Assembly (NCBI GenBank): GCA_034211175.1
Contig: JAXHUH010000073.1
Coordinates: 1 to 64,000 of the forward strand
DNA length: 64,000 nucleotides
Source of the DNA: JAXHUH01 sp034211175
GTDB taxonomy: Bacteria; Actinomycetota; Acidimicrobiia; Acidimicrobiales; CAIXPF01
Reading direction: 5' to 3'
A program made the position numbers and the translations under genes. Positions 1-12,074 of this stretch are shown here, in pieces (within the stretch, counting starts at the first letter, position 1; each line of letters begins with the position of its first letter). The notes beneath the pieces were generated by a model, which ran no database searches, was not told the DNA's origin, and saw nothing but the letters and a program-made list of their open reading frames with translations.

Positions 1-3
1 AGT

Positions 4-32
4 GGCGCGACCCCGGTGGCCGGGGTCGCGCC
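4..32 (-). terminator. Hairpin terminator after the nifJ-DHOD operon
   Basis: A perfect 13-bp stem (GGCGCGACCCCGG at 4-16, CCGGGGTCGCGCC at 20-32) with a 3-nt loop lies just beyond the stop codon of the leftward gene ending at 38. It has no clear U tract, which is common in high-GC actinobacteria. It could also serve a rightward gene ending outside the window. Confidence 0.75.
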
Positions 33-37
33 CCGGC

Positions 38-1056
38 TCAGAGCGCGCTGATCGCGGACAGCGGGTGCGACATGAGCGTGCGGATGTAGTTCGCCCGCTC
101 GAACGCCGTCGGGTCCGGTGACGCCAGCTGGCTGAGGCTGCCCCGGGCCTGGTCCACCGAGACGTAGTCCCGGTCTCCGAACCAGGCGCGGATCCCGTCG
201 AGCACCCCGGCCACGTGGTGGGGGCCCCGCTGGAGCAGCGCCGCGGTCATCATCGTGACGTCCGCGCCGGCCAGGATCAGCTTGATGGCGTCCTCGTCGG
301 TGTGCACGCCCGTCGTGGCGGCCAGCGACGCGTCGAGGCGGCCGTGGAGGATGGCCATCCACCGCAGCGTGAGCCGCAGGTCGGCCGACGTGCTCAGCTG
401 CAGGTTGGGCACGACGGTCAGCTCATCGAGGTCGATGTCGGGCTGGTAGAAGCGGTTGAACAGCACGAGGCCGTCGGCGCCCGCATCGACGAGGCGCCGG
501 GCGAGGTGGCCCGGTGAGCTGACGTAGGGCCCGATCTTGACCGCGAGCGGCATCGACACCGCCGCCCGCACTTGCTCCACGAGCCGCACGTACTGGTCGT
601 CGATCTCGGCCGAGGACCGGTCGAGGTCGGCGGCCACGTAGTACACGTTCAGCTCCAGCGCGTCGGCGCCCGTGTCCTCGATGTCGCGGGCGAACGCCGT
701 CCACCCGCCCGGGGTCACGCCGTTGAGGCTGGCGATCACCGGGATGTCGAGCGCGTCGGTCGCCCGGTGCACGAGGTCGAGGTAGCGCTCGGGACCCGAG
801 TTGTAGCCGTCGAGCTCGGGCAGGTAGCCGTCGGTGGCCTCGGGGTGGTGACCGATGCCGAGCTCCAGCTCGTCGTGCACGGCCAGCGCCTCGGCCACGA
901 CCTGCTCCTCGAACAGCGACGGCAGGACGACGGCGGCCACGCCGGCGGACTGGAGCTCGACGAGCCGGCCCACGTCACCGGTCAGCGGGGAGGCGGACGC
1001 CACGACCGGGTTGGCGAGCTGCAACCCGAGGTAACGGGTGGTGAGATCGGTGACGG

Positions 1057-1060
<4 letters not shown>
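38..1060 (-). CDS. Dihydroorotate dehydrogenase-like FMN protein
   Basis: A 340-residue TIM-barrel flavoprotein of the dihydroorotate dehydrogenase superfamily. The N-terminal NPVVASASPLTG segment and the late glycine-rich IKLILAGADVTMMTAALL phosphate-binding segment are typical. At the position where true class 1 PyrD enzymes carry a catalytic Cys or Ser, I see ALELNVYYVA, so genuine PyrD activity is doubtful. The start overlaps the nifJ stop by 4 nt (ATGA type), so the two are translationally coupled. Pairing of this DHOD-like subfamily with nifJ is known in other bacteria. Inference: an accessory oxidoreductase or electron-transfer protein working with pyruvate:ferredoxin oxidoreductase rather than pyrimidine synthesis. 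Confidence 0.88.
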
Positions 1061-4638
<3,578 letters not shown>

Positions 4639-4913
4639 GCTGCGTGCTCCTGGCTCTGGAGTTGTCGCGGCGCGTCGGCCACGGGCGCTGCGTCCCGCTG
4701 GCGCGCTCGCAGGGGGGGGTGACACCGGTTCCCGGCGGGGCCTGCTGCTGCGCAGGTCCGCCCGTCCGGGTGCTGGGTGCTGTGTCGGTGGGTCGTGTCG
4801 GGTCTGTTACCGATCACGGTGCTCGGGGCGCCCGCTCGTCACCAGGGGCGAACGGCCTACAGGCCATGGGCCCACGTCACGACCCGAACCGCCGGTGTCG
4901 ACAGCGCATCCGC
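4639..4913. other. Upstream region of nifJ, 275 bp without a gene
   Basis: It lies between the start of nifJ and the end of the F420-type oxidoreductase gene, both leftward. It contains the nifJ ribosome-binding site, a G8 run at 4712-4719 and short direct GGGTGCT repeats near 4766-4780. I see no convincing -10/-35 pair and no dyad operator, although the nifJ promoter is expected here. Confidence 0.5.
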
Positions 4914-5414
4914 TCAGCGGTTGTGGGGCTCGGCGGGCTCTGCGGGTGGGACGAGCTCCAGCACGGGGTAGCGGCCGGCCACGGCGACGAAGTCGGCGAC
5001 CGGGGCGTCGTGGTCCACCTCGACGCGGACCCGGGCCTTCGTGGCCACCGCCAGGTACCGCTTCAGCACCGGACCGGCCTCGTCCCGCGTCGCCTCCCGC
5101 ACCTCGTAGCGCCGCCGCGTCCGCCCGTGGCGCAGCTCGACGGTGCCATCGGCGCGGGCGTTGCGCACCCAGCCGACGACGCCGTAGGGCGCGACGAGCC
5201 ATCGGCGGCCGTCGTGGACGACGGGGACCACCGGCTTGGTGTGGGGCTGCCCGGTGACGCGGCCCCGGGTGGTGAGCAGGTGGATCGGCCCGATCCCCGC
5301 CCGGGCGAGCAGCCCGACGAGCGCGTCACCGGCTCGCCACACGGGGCTGTCGAACCTCGGGCCCGGTGCCTCGGCGGCGTCGGGGTGTCCGTGGTGCTTC
5401 TCGGTGTTCGGCAC
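4914..5414 (-). CDS. F420-type nitroreductase/deazaflavin-dependent oxidoreductase family protein
   Basis: A 166-residue protein of the deazaflavin-dependent nitroreductase (Ddn/DUF385) family, split beta-barrel fold. Diagnostic stretches are the LLTTRGRVTGQPHTKPVV motif around residues 46-63 and the WLVAPYGVVGWVRNARAD motif around 72-89, which bind the F420 phosphate tail and the deazaflavin in characterised relatives. The GTG start at 5414 follows a strong GGAGGGAGG. It is divergent from a TetR regulator with a 30-bp dyad between them, so it is likely repressed by that TetR. Substrate unknown; relatives reduce quinones or nitro compounds. Confidence 0.88.
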   Translation of the reverse strand: MPNTEKHHGHPDAAEAPGPRFDSPVWRAGDALVGLLARAGIGPIHLLTTRGRVTGQPHTKPVVPVVHDGRRWLVAPYGVVGWVRNARADGTVELRHGRTRRRYEVREATRDEAGPVLKRYLAVATKARVRVEVDHDAPVADFVAVAGRYPVLELVPPAEPAEPHNR

Positions 5415-5432
5415 GATGCCTCCCTCCGGTTG

Positions 5433-5462
5433 GATACCGATAAGTATATACTGGACGGTATC
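5433..5462. promoter_or_regulatory. TetR-type dyad operator
   Basis: Two palindromes share one centre: outer arms GATACCG (5433-5439) and CGGTATC (5456-5462), inner perfect palindrome AGTATATACT (5443-5452). Twenty-four of 30 positions are symmetric. The AT-rich core stands out against the GC-rich surroundings and could contain the leftward -10 (TATACT on the minus strand). It lies between the divergent TetR and F420-enzyme genes. Confidence 0.7.
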
Positions 5463-5524
5463 TGGAGGCAGGGGTTGTGCTCGGCGAACGGCTGCCGGCC
5501 GGCCGCGAGGGGTGACGGGGAGCC

Positions 5525-6109
5525 ATGCGACAGGAGGAACGTCGGGCGAGGACCCGTGGGCGGCTGCTCGACGCGGCGGCCGAGGTGTTCGGCCGGGTCG
5601 GGTTCCACGCCGCGACGATCGACGACGTGGCGTCGGCCGCCGGGCTGACGAAGGGCGCGGTCTACGCCAACTTCGAGGGCAAGGACGGCCTGTTCCGGGC
5701 CCTGCTCGACCGCCACCTCGACCACCAGGTCGACGCGGTCGATCGACTGCTCTCGGGTGGCGACCTGCGAGGTGACCTGGTGGCCGCGTCGGCCGCGTCC
5801 ATGGGTGGTGACGGATCGTTCGGCCTGCTCATGCTCGAGCTGTGGCTCTACGCGGCGCGCGACGACGGCGCGAGGGAGGCGTTGGCCGAGCGCTACGAGC
5901 GGATCCGCTCGACGCTGGCCGCCGCGCTCGCCGAGCGGGACGAGTCATCCGGCCACGTCGAGGGCCGGGACGCCGCCGAGATGGCCACGGTCGTCCTCGC
6001 CCTCGACGCCGGGCTCTTCCTCCAGCACCTCGTCGACCCCGACGCGGTCGGGCCCGACCTGCGGGCCCGGGCGATCGCCTCGCTCGTCGACCCGCAGGGC
6101 GGGACCTGA
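5525..6109 (+). CDS. TetR family transcriptional regulator
   Basis: A 194-residue regulator. The N-terminal helix-turn-helix spans about residues 5-55, with the TetR signatures RLLDAAAEVFGRVGF, TIDDVASAAGLTKGAVYANFEGKD and LFRALLD. The remaining alpha-helical part is a ligand-binding and dimerisation domain without a recognisable ligand class. The ATG at 5525 follows GGGGAG. It is divergent from the F420-type oxidoreductase gene and shares the dyad at 5433-5462, so auto-repression plus control of that enzyme is the simplest model (inference). Its stop is only 5 bp from the convergent small gene at 6115. Confidence 0.92.
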   Translation: MRQEERRARTRGRLLDAAAEVFGRVGFHAATIDDVASAAGLTKGAVYANFEGKDGLFRALLDRHLDHQVDAVDRLLSGGDLRGDLVAASAASMGGDGSFGLLMLELWLYAARDDGAREALAERYERIRSTLAAALAERDESSGHVEGRDAAEMATVVLALDAGLFLQHLVDPDAVGPDLRARAIASLVDPQGGT

Positions 6110-6114
6110 TCGCG

Positions 6115-6381
6115 TCAGAGCCGGTCGGTGCCCGGGTGCAACGGCGTGATCAGCAGGCGGCCGGACGCCGTGACCTGGGCGATCAGGTGGCGGACGCCGT
6201 CGCGACGGAGGTACACCTTGCCGTGGGCCGCCGGCTCGAGCCCGAACGGCCCGCCGAGCTCGCGCTCGAGGACGGACCGGTGTCGCTCGACGAGCTGGTG
6301 GACCCGTTCGTGGGCGTCCCGCTCGATCCCGTCGAGGTCGAACTCCGGCCAGTCCTCGGGCCCGATGCCGATCGTGCTCAT
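6115..6381 (-). CDS. Hypothetical small protein, 88 aa
   Basis: An 88-residue, acidic N-terminus followed by a helix (RVHQLVERHRSVLERELGG) and a beta-rich end (VRHLIAQVTASGRLLITPLHP). No family recognised. It converges on the TetR gene, with 5 bp between the stops. Coding is supported by GC3-type codon use and by the compact layout. Start chosen at the first ATG; no strong ribosome-binding site. Confidence 0.6.
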   Translation of the reverse strand: MSTIGIGPEDWPEFDLDGIERDAHERVHQLVERHRSVLERELGGPFGLEPAAHGKVYLRRDGVRHLIAQVTASGRLLITPLHPGTDRL

Positions 6382-6521
6382 GCCACGGGCCCGCTCATGT
6401 CGCCGCCCGGGTCATCTCGCGGGCGTCATGTCGCAGAGGTGCTCGCCATGGCTCCACTGAACCAGACGGGGCGCGCCGGCGCGCGCTCGACGTCGGGCGC
6501 GGCCCCTGGTGGCTGACCCGG

Positions 6522-6764
6522 TCAGGCGGCCCGGTCGTCCCCGTCGGGTACGTACGTGGCGATCACCACACCGGCGGTGGTGGTCACCGCCGACACGAGG
6601 TGCAGCGGGAGGTGGGGCCCGGCATCGGGGAACAGCCGGCGACCCTGCCCGAGGACCACCGGGTGGATCGGGACGACGTACGCGGCGCCGACTATGGTCT
6701 GACCAACAGTCCACGACCACGACGGCAGAGCGGCCCGTTTCCAGGCGGTGCACCGGGCGACCAT
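6522..6764 (-). pseudogene. C-terminal remnant of a RibD/DHFR-family reductase
   Basis: The last ~45 residues (YVVPIHPVVLGQGRRLFPD, then a beta strand ending GVVIATYVPDGD) match the C-terminus of RibD-C/dihydrofolate reductase-like proteins, where the usual motif is DEY.L.V.PVVLG.GRRLF. The preceding ~30 residues do not resemble that fold, and no N-terminal NADPH-binding half is present upstream. I read it as a truncated gene. It could be expressed as a small protein, but activity is unlikely. Confidence 0.6.
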
Positions 6765-6834
6765 GATGGTCCGGGCTGCTCGTACGAGCCCGACCGCACC
6801 ACGCCGCCCGCCCCGGCCCCCAGGAGCGCATCAC

Positions 6835-7869
6835 ATGAAGGCCGTCCGCTACGAGACCGTCGGCGGGCCGGAGGTCCTCCGGTACCTCGATGTGCCCGAC
6901 CCCGAGCCCGGCCCGGCCGACGTCGTGGTGAAGGTGGCGGCCTGTGCGCTCAACCGGCTCGATGTGGTCCAGCGCAACGGCTGGTTCGAGATGCCGGGCC
7001 GGCGGATGCCCCACATCGCCGGCATGGACGTGGCCGGCGAGGTCGCCTCGGTGGGCAGCGCGGTGACCGACGTGGCGGTGGGCGACCGGGTGGTGATCGA
7101 CCCGTCCCTGGCCGGCGTCGACGGCGACTCGGTCTATGCCGGGATGGGCGACCTCTACGGCGAGCTCGGCGTCATCGGCGCCACGGTCGACGGCGGCTAC
7201 GCCGAGCTGTGCCTGGCCCCGGCGAGCCACGTGTACCCGGTGCCGGCGGACATGCCGCTGACCCATGCGGCCACCTTCCCGACGACCTACCTCACCGCCC
7301 ACCACGCCCTGTTCGCCACCGGCGGGCTGCAGGCGGGGGAGACGGTGCTGATCCACGCGGCCGGCTCCGGGGTCTCGGTCGCCGGCATCCAGCTCGCCAA
7401 GCACGCCGGCGCCACGGTGCTGGCGACGGCCCGCTCCGACGCCAAGTGCGAGCGGGCCCTGACACTGGGTGCCGACCACGTGTGCAACACCGTGACCACC
7501 GACCTCGTCGGCTGGGCCAGGGAGGCGACCGGCGGCAAGGGCGTCGACATGGTGTTCGACCACGTCGGCACCGCCCTGTTCGGGCCGTCGCTGTTCTGCC
7601 TGGCCACCAAGGGCCGGCTCGTGAACTGCGGCAACTCGTCGGGTGACGAGGCCACGATTCCGTCGCTCGGGTACCTGTACCACATGGGCCTGTCGATCCT
7701 CGGCTCCGACCCGTACCGCCCCGAGGAGTTCGGGCCGGTGTGGGAGACGTTCTGCACCGGTGGCTTCGAGGTGGCGATCGACGCCGAGCTGCCCCTCACC
7801 GAGGCGGCACTGGCCCAGGACAAGATGCTGGCGTCGGACTTCTTCGGCAAGATCCTGCTGGTCCCGTGA
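6835..7869 (+). CDS. Zinc-independent MDR oxidoreductase (quinone oxidoreductase-like)
   Basis: A 344-residue medium-chain dehydrogenase/reductase. GroES-like N-terminal half (MKAVRYETVGGPEVL, then the AGMDVAGEVASVGSAVTDVAVGDRV stretch) and Rossmann half (HAAGSGVSVAGIQLAKHAGATV near residue 175). Structural-zinc cysteine clusters are absent, as in quinone oxidoreductases. ATG 6835 is 9 nt after AGGAG; an upstream in-frame ATG would add an improbable Pro/Arg-rich leader. It is followed at 23 bp by the methyltransferase gene, probably one operon. Substrate unknown. Confidence 0.9.
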   Translation: MKAVRYETVGGPEVLRYLDVPDPEPGPADVVVKVAACALNRLDVVQRNGWFEMPGRRMPHIAGMDVAGEVASVGSAVTDVAVGDRVVIDPSLAGVDGDSVYAGMGDLYGELGVIGATVDGGYAELCLAPASHVYPVPADMPLTHAATFPTTYLTAHHALFATGGLQAGETVLIHAAGSGVSVAGIQLAKHAGATVLATARSDAKCERALTLGADHVCNTVTTDLVGWAREATGGKGVDMVFDHVGTALFGPSLFCLATKGRLVNCGNSSGDEATIPSLGYLYHMGLSILGSDPYRPEEFGPVWETFCTGGFEVAIDAELPLTEAALAQDKMLASDFFGKILLVP

Positions 7870-7892
7870 CCGGGCGCTGCTGAACGATCGCC

Positions 7893-8987
7893 GTGTTCGA
7901 ACCCCGCGACCCCGCCTACCCGGAGCTGAAGAAGACCCACACCGCGGCCCGGGTCGGTCGCCCGTGGACCGACTACAAGCCGCCGCCCGCCGCGCCGGTC
8001 TGGGGTGTGATCGAGGGCCTCGGCCGCTACCACACGCTGTGCGCGGCGCTGGAGCTCGGGGTGTTCGACGCCATCGAACGCATCGGACCGTGCGACGCCG
8101 CCGGGCTGTCCGCCGAGCTCGACGTCTCGGCGACCCACCTCGAGGCGCTGGTCGACGCGGTCGTGGTCATGGGCCTGCTCGACCGGGTCCACGGCCGCTA
8201 CGAGCTGAACGACACGACCCGGCGCTACCTGGTGACCGACGGGCCGGCGTCGATGGCGTCGCTCGTGCCGGTGGCGCCCGGCCCCCACGAGAACTGGGGC
8301 CGCCTGGCCGACACCGTGCGCCGGGGCCGCCCGGCGACCCCGATCGAGGACGACCCGGCCGCCTTCTACGTGCCGCTCGTCGAGGGGACGTTCACGACCA
8401 CGTTCCGCACCGCGAGCCGGGCCGACCTGAAGATGCGCTACTCGGCGCTGCGGGCGCCCCGGGTGCTCGACCTCGGCGCCGGTGGTGCGCCGTGGGCGAT
8501 CGCCGTGCTCTCCGCGGTGCCGGACGCGACCGCGGTGGTCAACGACCTGCCCGGTGTCGTGGGTGTTGCCGAGGCGAAGCTGGCCGAGCACGGGGTCGCC
8601 GACCGGGCGGAGGTGCGCGCCGGGGACTACTTCGAGATCGCGATCGAGGACGACGCCTACGACCTCGTCGTGCTCGGCCACCTGTGCCGGGCCGAGCCGC
8701 CCGTCGGCGCCCGCCGGCTGATCGACCGGGCGTTCCGGGCGCTGCGCCCCGAGGGGCGGATCGTGCTCTCCGACTACTTCGTGAACGCCGACGAGCTCGG
8801 CGCCAACCCCCACGCCGTGCTCATGGGCACGACCGTGATGGCCAGCACGGCCGCCGGGCGCTGCCACTCCCACGCCGACATCTCCGGCTGGTTGGCCGAC
8901 GCCGGCTTCGAGGCCATCCGCCTGATCGAGCCGATCGGCTTCCAGCAGGCCTACGTCGCCACCAAGCCGACGGCCGACCTGCACTGA
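7893..8987 (+). CDS. SAM-dependent O-methyltransferase (hydroxyneurosporene/ASMT type)
   Basis: A 364-residue methyltransferase. Residues ~40-120 form the winged-helix dimerisation domain (ALELGVFDAIERIGP, LSAELDVSATHLEALVDAVVVMGLL). Residues ~185-350 form the Rossmann domain with the SAM motif VLDLGAGGAPWAI and the conserved late strand RIVLSDYF. GTG start at 7893, 23 bp after the MDR oxidoreductase. This family methylates hydroxyls of small aromatic or polyketide-like molecules; I cannot tell the acceptor. Together with the neighbouring amidohydrolase and dehalogenase it suggests processing of small organic compounds (inference). Confidence 0.88.
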   Translation: MFEPRDPAYPELKKTHTAARVGRPWTDYKPPPAAPVWGVIEGLGRYHTLCAALELGVFDAIERIGPCDAAGLSAELDVSATHLEALVDAVVVMGLLDRVHGRYELNDTTRRYLVTDGPASMASLVPVAPGPHENWGRLADTVRRGRPATPIEDDPAAFYVPLVEGTFTTTFRTASRADLKMRYSALRAPRVLDLGAGGAPWAIAVLSAVPDATAVVNDLPGVVGVAEAKLAEHGVADRAEVRAGDYFEIAIEDDAYDLVVLGHLCRAEPPVGARRLIDRAFRALRPEGRIVLSDYFVNADELGANPHAVLMGTTVMASTAAGRCHSHADISGWLADAGFEAIRLIEPIGFQQAYVATKPTADLH

Positions 8988-9060
8988 GCCGCCGGTCCCC
9001 GCGCCGGGCCTGACCGGAGACCCACCCCGACCCGCCGAACGACCGAGGAGCAGCCGAGCG

Positions 9061-10446
9061 ATGGAACGGATCGACACCCTGGTGCGGGGTTGGTACGTGG
9101 TCACGATGAACGCGACCCGCGACATCATCCGCGACGGCGTGGTCGCCATCCGCGACGGCGCCATCGTCGACGTGGGCAAGGCGTCGGACCTGGCGGCCCG
9201 CTACGAGGCGGCCGAGACGATCGGCGGCGACCGGTTCGTGGTCACGCCGGGGCTGATCAACACCCACATCCACATCACCGGTGAGCCGATCACCCGGGGC
9301 TACGTCCCCGACGACACGCCCTTCGAGGAGAACGTCTTCGTCTGGCTGTGCCCGCTCTACGCCATCGCCAACCCGGCGGAGGAGCGGCTGTCGGCCCAGC
9401 TCGCCGCGGTCGAGATGCTGCGCTCGGGGACCACGTCGTTCCTCGAGGCCGGCACGATCAACTACCTCGACGTCGTGATGGAGGCGCTGGCCGACATCGG
9501 CATCCGGGGCCGGCTCGGCCGTTGGGTGTGGGACCTGCCGCCCGAGCCGAGCGTCTACCGCCAGACGACCGACGAGGCCATCGCCCAGCTCGAGCGCCAG
9601 CTCGACGAGTACGCGTCGGTGGCCGACGACCGCCTGGCCGCGTGGTCGATCATCGTCGGCCACACCACGTGCTCGGAGCCGCTGTGGAAGGCGGCCCGCA
9701 CCCTGGCCGACGAGCGCGGCGCCGGCATGAGCTTCCACATGTCGCCGGCGAAGATGGACCCCGACGGCTACGCCGCGGAGTTCGGCCAGCGCCCGATGGT
9801 CCACCTCGACGAGATCGGGGTGCTCAAGCCGGCGACGGCGATCACCCACTGCGTCCACGTCGACGACCGTGAGATCGCGCTGATGGCCAACCACGGCGTG
9901 TCGGTGGCCCACTGCCCGACGACGGCGCTGAAGGTCAGCTACGGCGTGACCCAGATCGGCAAGATGCCGGAGATGGTGCAGGCCGGGGTCAACCTGGGGA
10001 TCGGGACCGACGGCAACAACGCCTCGAACTACTCGGACCTGATGCGGGCGACGTACTTGGTGGCCGGGCTGTTCAAGGACGCCCGCACCGACCCGCAGAT
10101 GTTCCCGGCCGAGAAGGCGTTCGAGATGGCCACCCTCGGCGGGGCGAAGGCCCTGCAGATGGAGGACCGGATCGGGTCGCTGGAGGTCGGCAAGCGTGCC
10201 GACCTCGTGCTCCACGACACCGACCGGCCCGAGTGGCGGCCGCTGCTCAACGTGATGAACCAGCTCGTCTGGTCGGCCGACGGCCGCGGCGTGCACACCG
10301 TCCTGGTCGACGGCCGGACCGTGGTCGCTGACGGCCGGATGACGACGATCGACGAGTCCCGCCTGTGGTCGGAGGTCCAGGCCGCCGGCGAGGCCATCGC
10401 CACCCGCTCCGGCCTCCCCGACAAGGCCAAGTACCCCACCCTCTGA
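9061..10446 (+). CDS. Metal-dependent amidohydrolase (deaminase/chlorohydrolase-like)
   Basis: A 461-residue amidohydrolase of the TRZ/ATZ/cytosine-deaminase branch. Metal ligands are visible: HIH in NTHIHITGE (about residue 70), His in SFHMSP, His in THCVHVDD and Asp in GTDGNNASN. In SAH/MTA deaminases the third His is followed three positions later by a catalytic Glu; here the segment reads HMSP, so the usual Glu is missing and the reaction may differ. A GAGGAG lies upstream of the ATG. It sits between the methyltransferase and haloalkane dehalogenase genes, all rightward. Substrate not assignable. Confidence 0.88.
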   Translation: MERIDTLVRGWYVVTMNATRDIIRDGVVAIRDGAIVDVGKASDLAARYEAAETIGGDRFVVTPGLINTHIHITGEPITRGYVPDDTPFEENVFVWLCPLYAIANPAEERLSAQLAAVEMLRSGTTSFLEAGTINYLDVVMEALADIGIRGRLGRWVWDLPPEPSVYRQTTDEAIAQLERQLDEYASVADDRLAAWSIIVGHTTCSEPLWKAARTLADERGAGMSFHMSPAKMDPDGYAAEFGQRPMVHLDEIGVLKPATAITHCVHVDDREIALMANHGVSVAHCPTTALKVSYGVTQIGKMPEMVQAGVNLGIGTDGNNASNYSDLMRATYLVAGLFKDARTDPQMFPAEKAFEMATLGGAKALQMEDRIGSLEVGKRADLVLHDTDRPEWRPLLNVMNQLVWSADGRGVHTVLVDGRTVVADGRMTTIDESRLWSEVQAAGEAIATRSGLPDKAKYPTL

Positions 10447-10492
10447 GGCGGCTAGGGTCGGTTTCGTCGTTGGACCGAGGGGGAGGCCGCCG

Positions 10493-11377
10493 ATGCCGAT
10501 CACCGCCGAGTTCCCGTGGGCCAAGCAGCACGTCGATGTCGACGGCAAGCGCATGGCCTACGCCGAGACGGGGGAGGGCGACCCGATCGTCTTCCTCCAC
10601 GGCAACCCGACGTCGTCGTACCTGTGGCGCAACATCATCCCCCACGTCGCCGACCTCGGGCGCTGCATCGCACCCGACCTCATCGGCCAGGGTGACTCCG
10701 AGAAGCTCGCTGACCCGGGCCCCGGCTCGTACCGCTTCGTCGAGCACCGCTTCTACCTCGACGGCCTCCTCGACGCGCTCGGCGTGCACGAGAACGTCAC
10801 CTTCGTCATCCACGACTGGGGCTCGGCGCTCGGCTTCGACTGGGCCAACCGCCACCGCGACGCGGTCGCCGGCATCGCCTACATGGAGGCGATCGTCATG
10901 CCGGTGAACTGGAGCGACTGGCCGGCCGAGGCGCAGCGCATGTTCCAGGGCCTGCGCAGTCCGGCGGGCGAGGAGATGGTGCTCGAGAAGAACCTGTTCG
11001 TCGAGGCCGTCCTGCCCGGATCGGTGCTACGGGGCCTCGCCGACGAGGAGATGGCCGAGTATCGCCGTCCGTTCGCCGAGCCCGGCGAGAGCCGGCGGCC
11101 GACGCTGACCTGGCCCCGGGAGATCCCGATCGAGGGCGAGCCGGCCGACGTCGTCGCCATCGTCGAGTCCTACGGGGCGTGGCTGGCGGAATCGCCGGTG
11201 GCGAAGCTGCTGATCGCGGCCGAGCCCGGCGCCATCCTCAACGGCCGCCAGCTCGACTTCGCCCGCTCGTGGCCGAACACGACCGAGGTCACCGTGAAGG
11301 GCAACCACTTCGTCCAGGAGGACAGCCCCGACGAGATCGGCACGGCCATCCGGGAGTGGATCGTGGCCCGCCGCTGA
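10493..11377 (+). CDS. dhaA: Haloalkane dehalogenase
   Basis: A 294-residue alpha/beta hydrolase close to the DhaA/LinB (HLD-II) group: it hydrolyses carbon-halogen bonds of haloalkanes to alcohols and halide. Visible features: oxyanion/halide motif HGNPTSSYLWRN (Asn and Trp near residues 38-48), nucleophile Asp in VIHDWGS, catalytic Glu in YMEAIV and catalytic His in GNHFVQEDSPDEIG. A GGGGGAGG ribosome-binding site precedes the ATG, and a TAGGGT -10-like box lies at about 10451-10456. Family length is normal. All catalytic residues are present, so it should be functional. Confidence 0.93.
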   Translation: MPITAEFPWAKQHVDVDGKRMAYAETGEGDPIVFLHGNPTSSYLWRNIIPHVADLGRCIAPDLIGQGDSEKLADPGPGSYRFVEHRFYLDGLLDALGVHENVTFVIHDWGSALGFDWANRHRDAVAGIAYMEAIVMPVNWSDWPAEAQRMFQGLRSPAGEEMVLEKNLFVEAVLPGSVLRGLADEEMAEYRRPFAEPGESRRPTLTWPREIPIEGEPADVVAIVESYGAWLAESPVAKLLIAAEPGAILNGRQLDFARSWPNTTEVTVKGNHFVQEDSPDEIGTAIREWIVARR

Positions 11378-11455
11378 GCGGCGCACACGGCCGCACAGGC
11401 CGGGCGGCCACGGGCGAACGCGGTTTCTCCCGGGACGCCGACCGTCACATCGGGA

Positions 11456-11461
11456 TACCAT
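11456..11461 (+). promoter_or_regulatory. -10 box, leaderless nfeD promoter
   Basis: TACCAT lies 6 nt before the GTG at 11468, without a Shine-Dalgarno sequence. This fits leaderless initiation. Confidence 0.55.
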
Positions 11462-11467
11462 CGGCCC

Positions 11468-12022
11468 GTGGTCGGCCTCTACCTCGCCGCAGCCATCATC
11501 GGCGTCCCGCTCGTCGCCTACTTCGCCATCGCCGGCGAGGGCGACGAGATGGACACCGACGTCGACCTGGACGTCGACGGTGCGTTGGACGCCGGCGGCC
11601 TGCTCCACAGCATCTCGTTGGCGACCGGCGCGTTCTTCACGGCGTTCTTCGGTGTCGGCGGCCTCGCCATCGGCGCCGTCGGTGCCGGCACGCTGGTCAC
11701 GTTGCTGATGGCGATCGTCATCGGCGCGATCGCGGCCGGCATCCAGATGGCCCTGTGGCGGTTCGTGCGGAGCTCGTCGCAGTCGAGCGAGGTCGGCGCG
11801 ACCGAGCTGGCGGGGCGCCCGGCGGAGGTCGTCATGCCGATCGGGCCCGGCCGTCGTGGGCGCATCAGCCTCGTCGCCGGAGGCCAGCGGCTCTACGTGA
11901 GCGCCGAGGCGCTCGACGAGGACGTCGCCAACGGCATGTTGGAGAAGGGCCAGGCGGTCGTCGTCGTGACCGTCGAGCGCGGGGTGGCCACCGTGTCCAG
12001 GCTCGACGCCGAGCTCGCCTGA
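11468..12022 (+). CDS. NfeD-like membrane protein
   Basis: A 184-residue protein with an N-terminal hydrophobic segment, two central membrane helices (about residues 50-100, TGAFFTAFFGVGGLAIGAV and LVTLLMAIVIGAIAAGIQM) and a C-terminal OB-fold (ELAGRPAEVVMPIGPGRRGRISL onward), the NfeD-C architecture. It is directly upstream of a flotillin, the known partner of NfeD in membrane microdomains. GTG start with a TACCAT -10 box 6 nt upstream. It has an unusually acidic periplasmic or cytoplasmic stretch (DEMDTDVDLDVDG) after the first helix. Role inferred: scaffold partner of the flotillin. Confidence 0.85.
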   Translation: MVGLYLAAAIIGVPLVAYFAIAGEGDEMDTDVDLDVDGALDAGGLLHSISLATGAFFTAFFGVGGLAIGAVGAGTLVTLLMAIVIGAIAAGIQMALWRFVRSSSQSSEVGATELAGRPAEVVMPIGPGRRGRISLVAGGQRLYVSAEALDEDVANGMLEKGQAVVVVTVERGVATVSRLDAELA

Positions 12023-12034
12023 TGCCACACCCCA

Positions 12035-12057
12035 CGGGCGGCGCCCTTCGCCGCCCG
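12035..12057 (+). promoter_or_regulatory. Hairpin between nfeD and flotillin genes
   Basis: A 9-bp perfect stem (CGGGCGGCG / CGCCGCCCG) with a 5-nt loop lies in the 52-bp gap, just before the flotillin GGAGGAG ribosome-binding site. It may attenuate, process or stabilise the message; it is not followed by a U tract. Confidence 0.45.
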
Positions 12058-12074
12058 GTCCCCTGGAGGAGACC

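Noticed and set aside
4712..4719. G8 homopolymer upstream of nifJ as a phase-variation tract
   Set aside because: It lies outside any coding region and about 75 bp from the nifJ start, with no sign of affecting a promoter; a single short G run is expected at this GC content.
7893..7908. GTTCGAACCCC resembles a tRNA T-arm
   Set aside because: No acceptor, D or anticodon stems can be formed around it, and it lies in the start of the methyltransferase gene.
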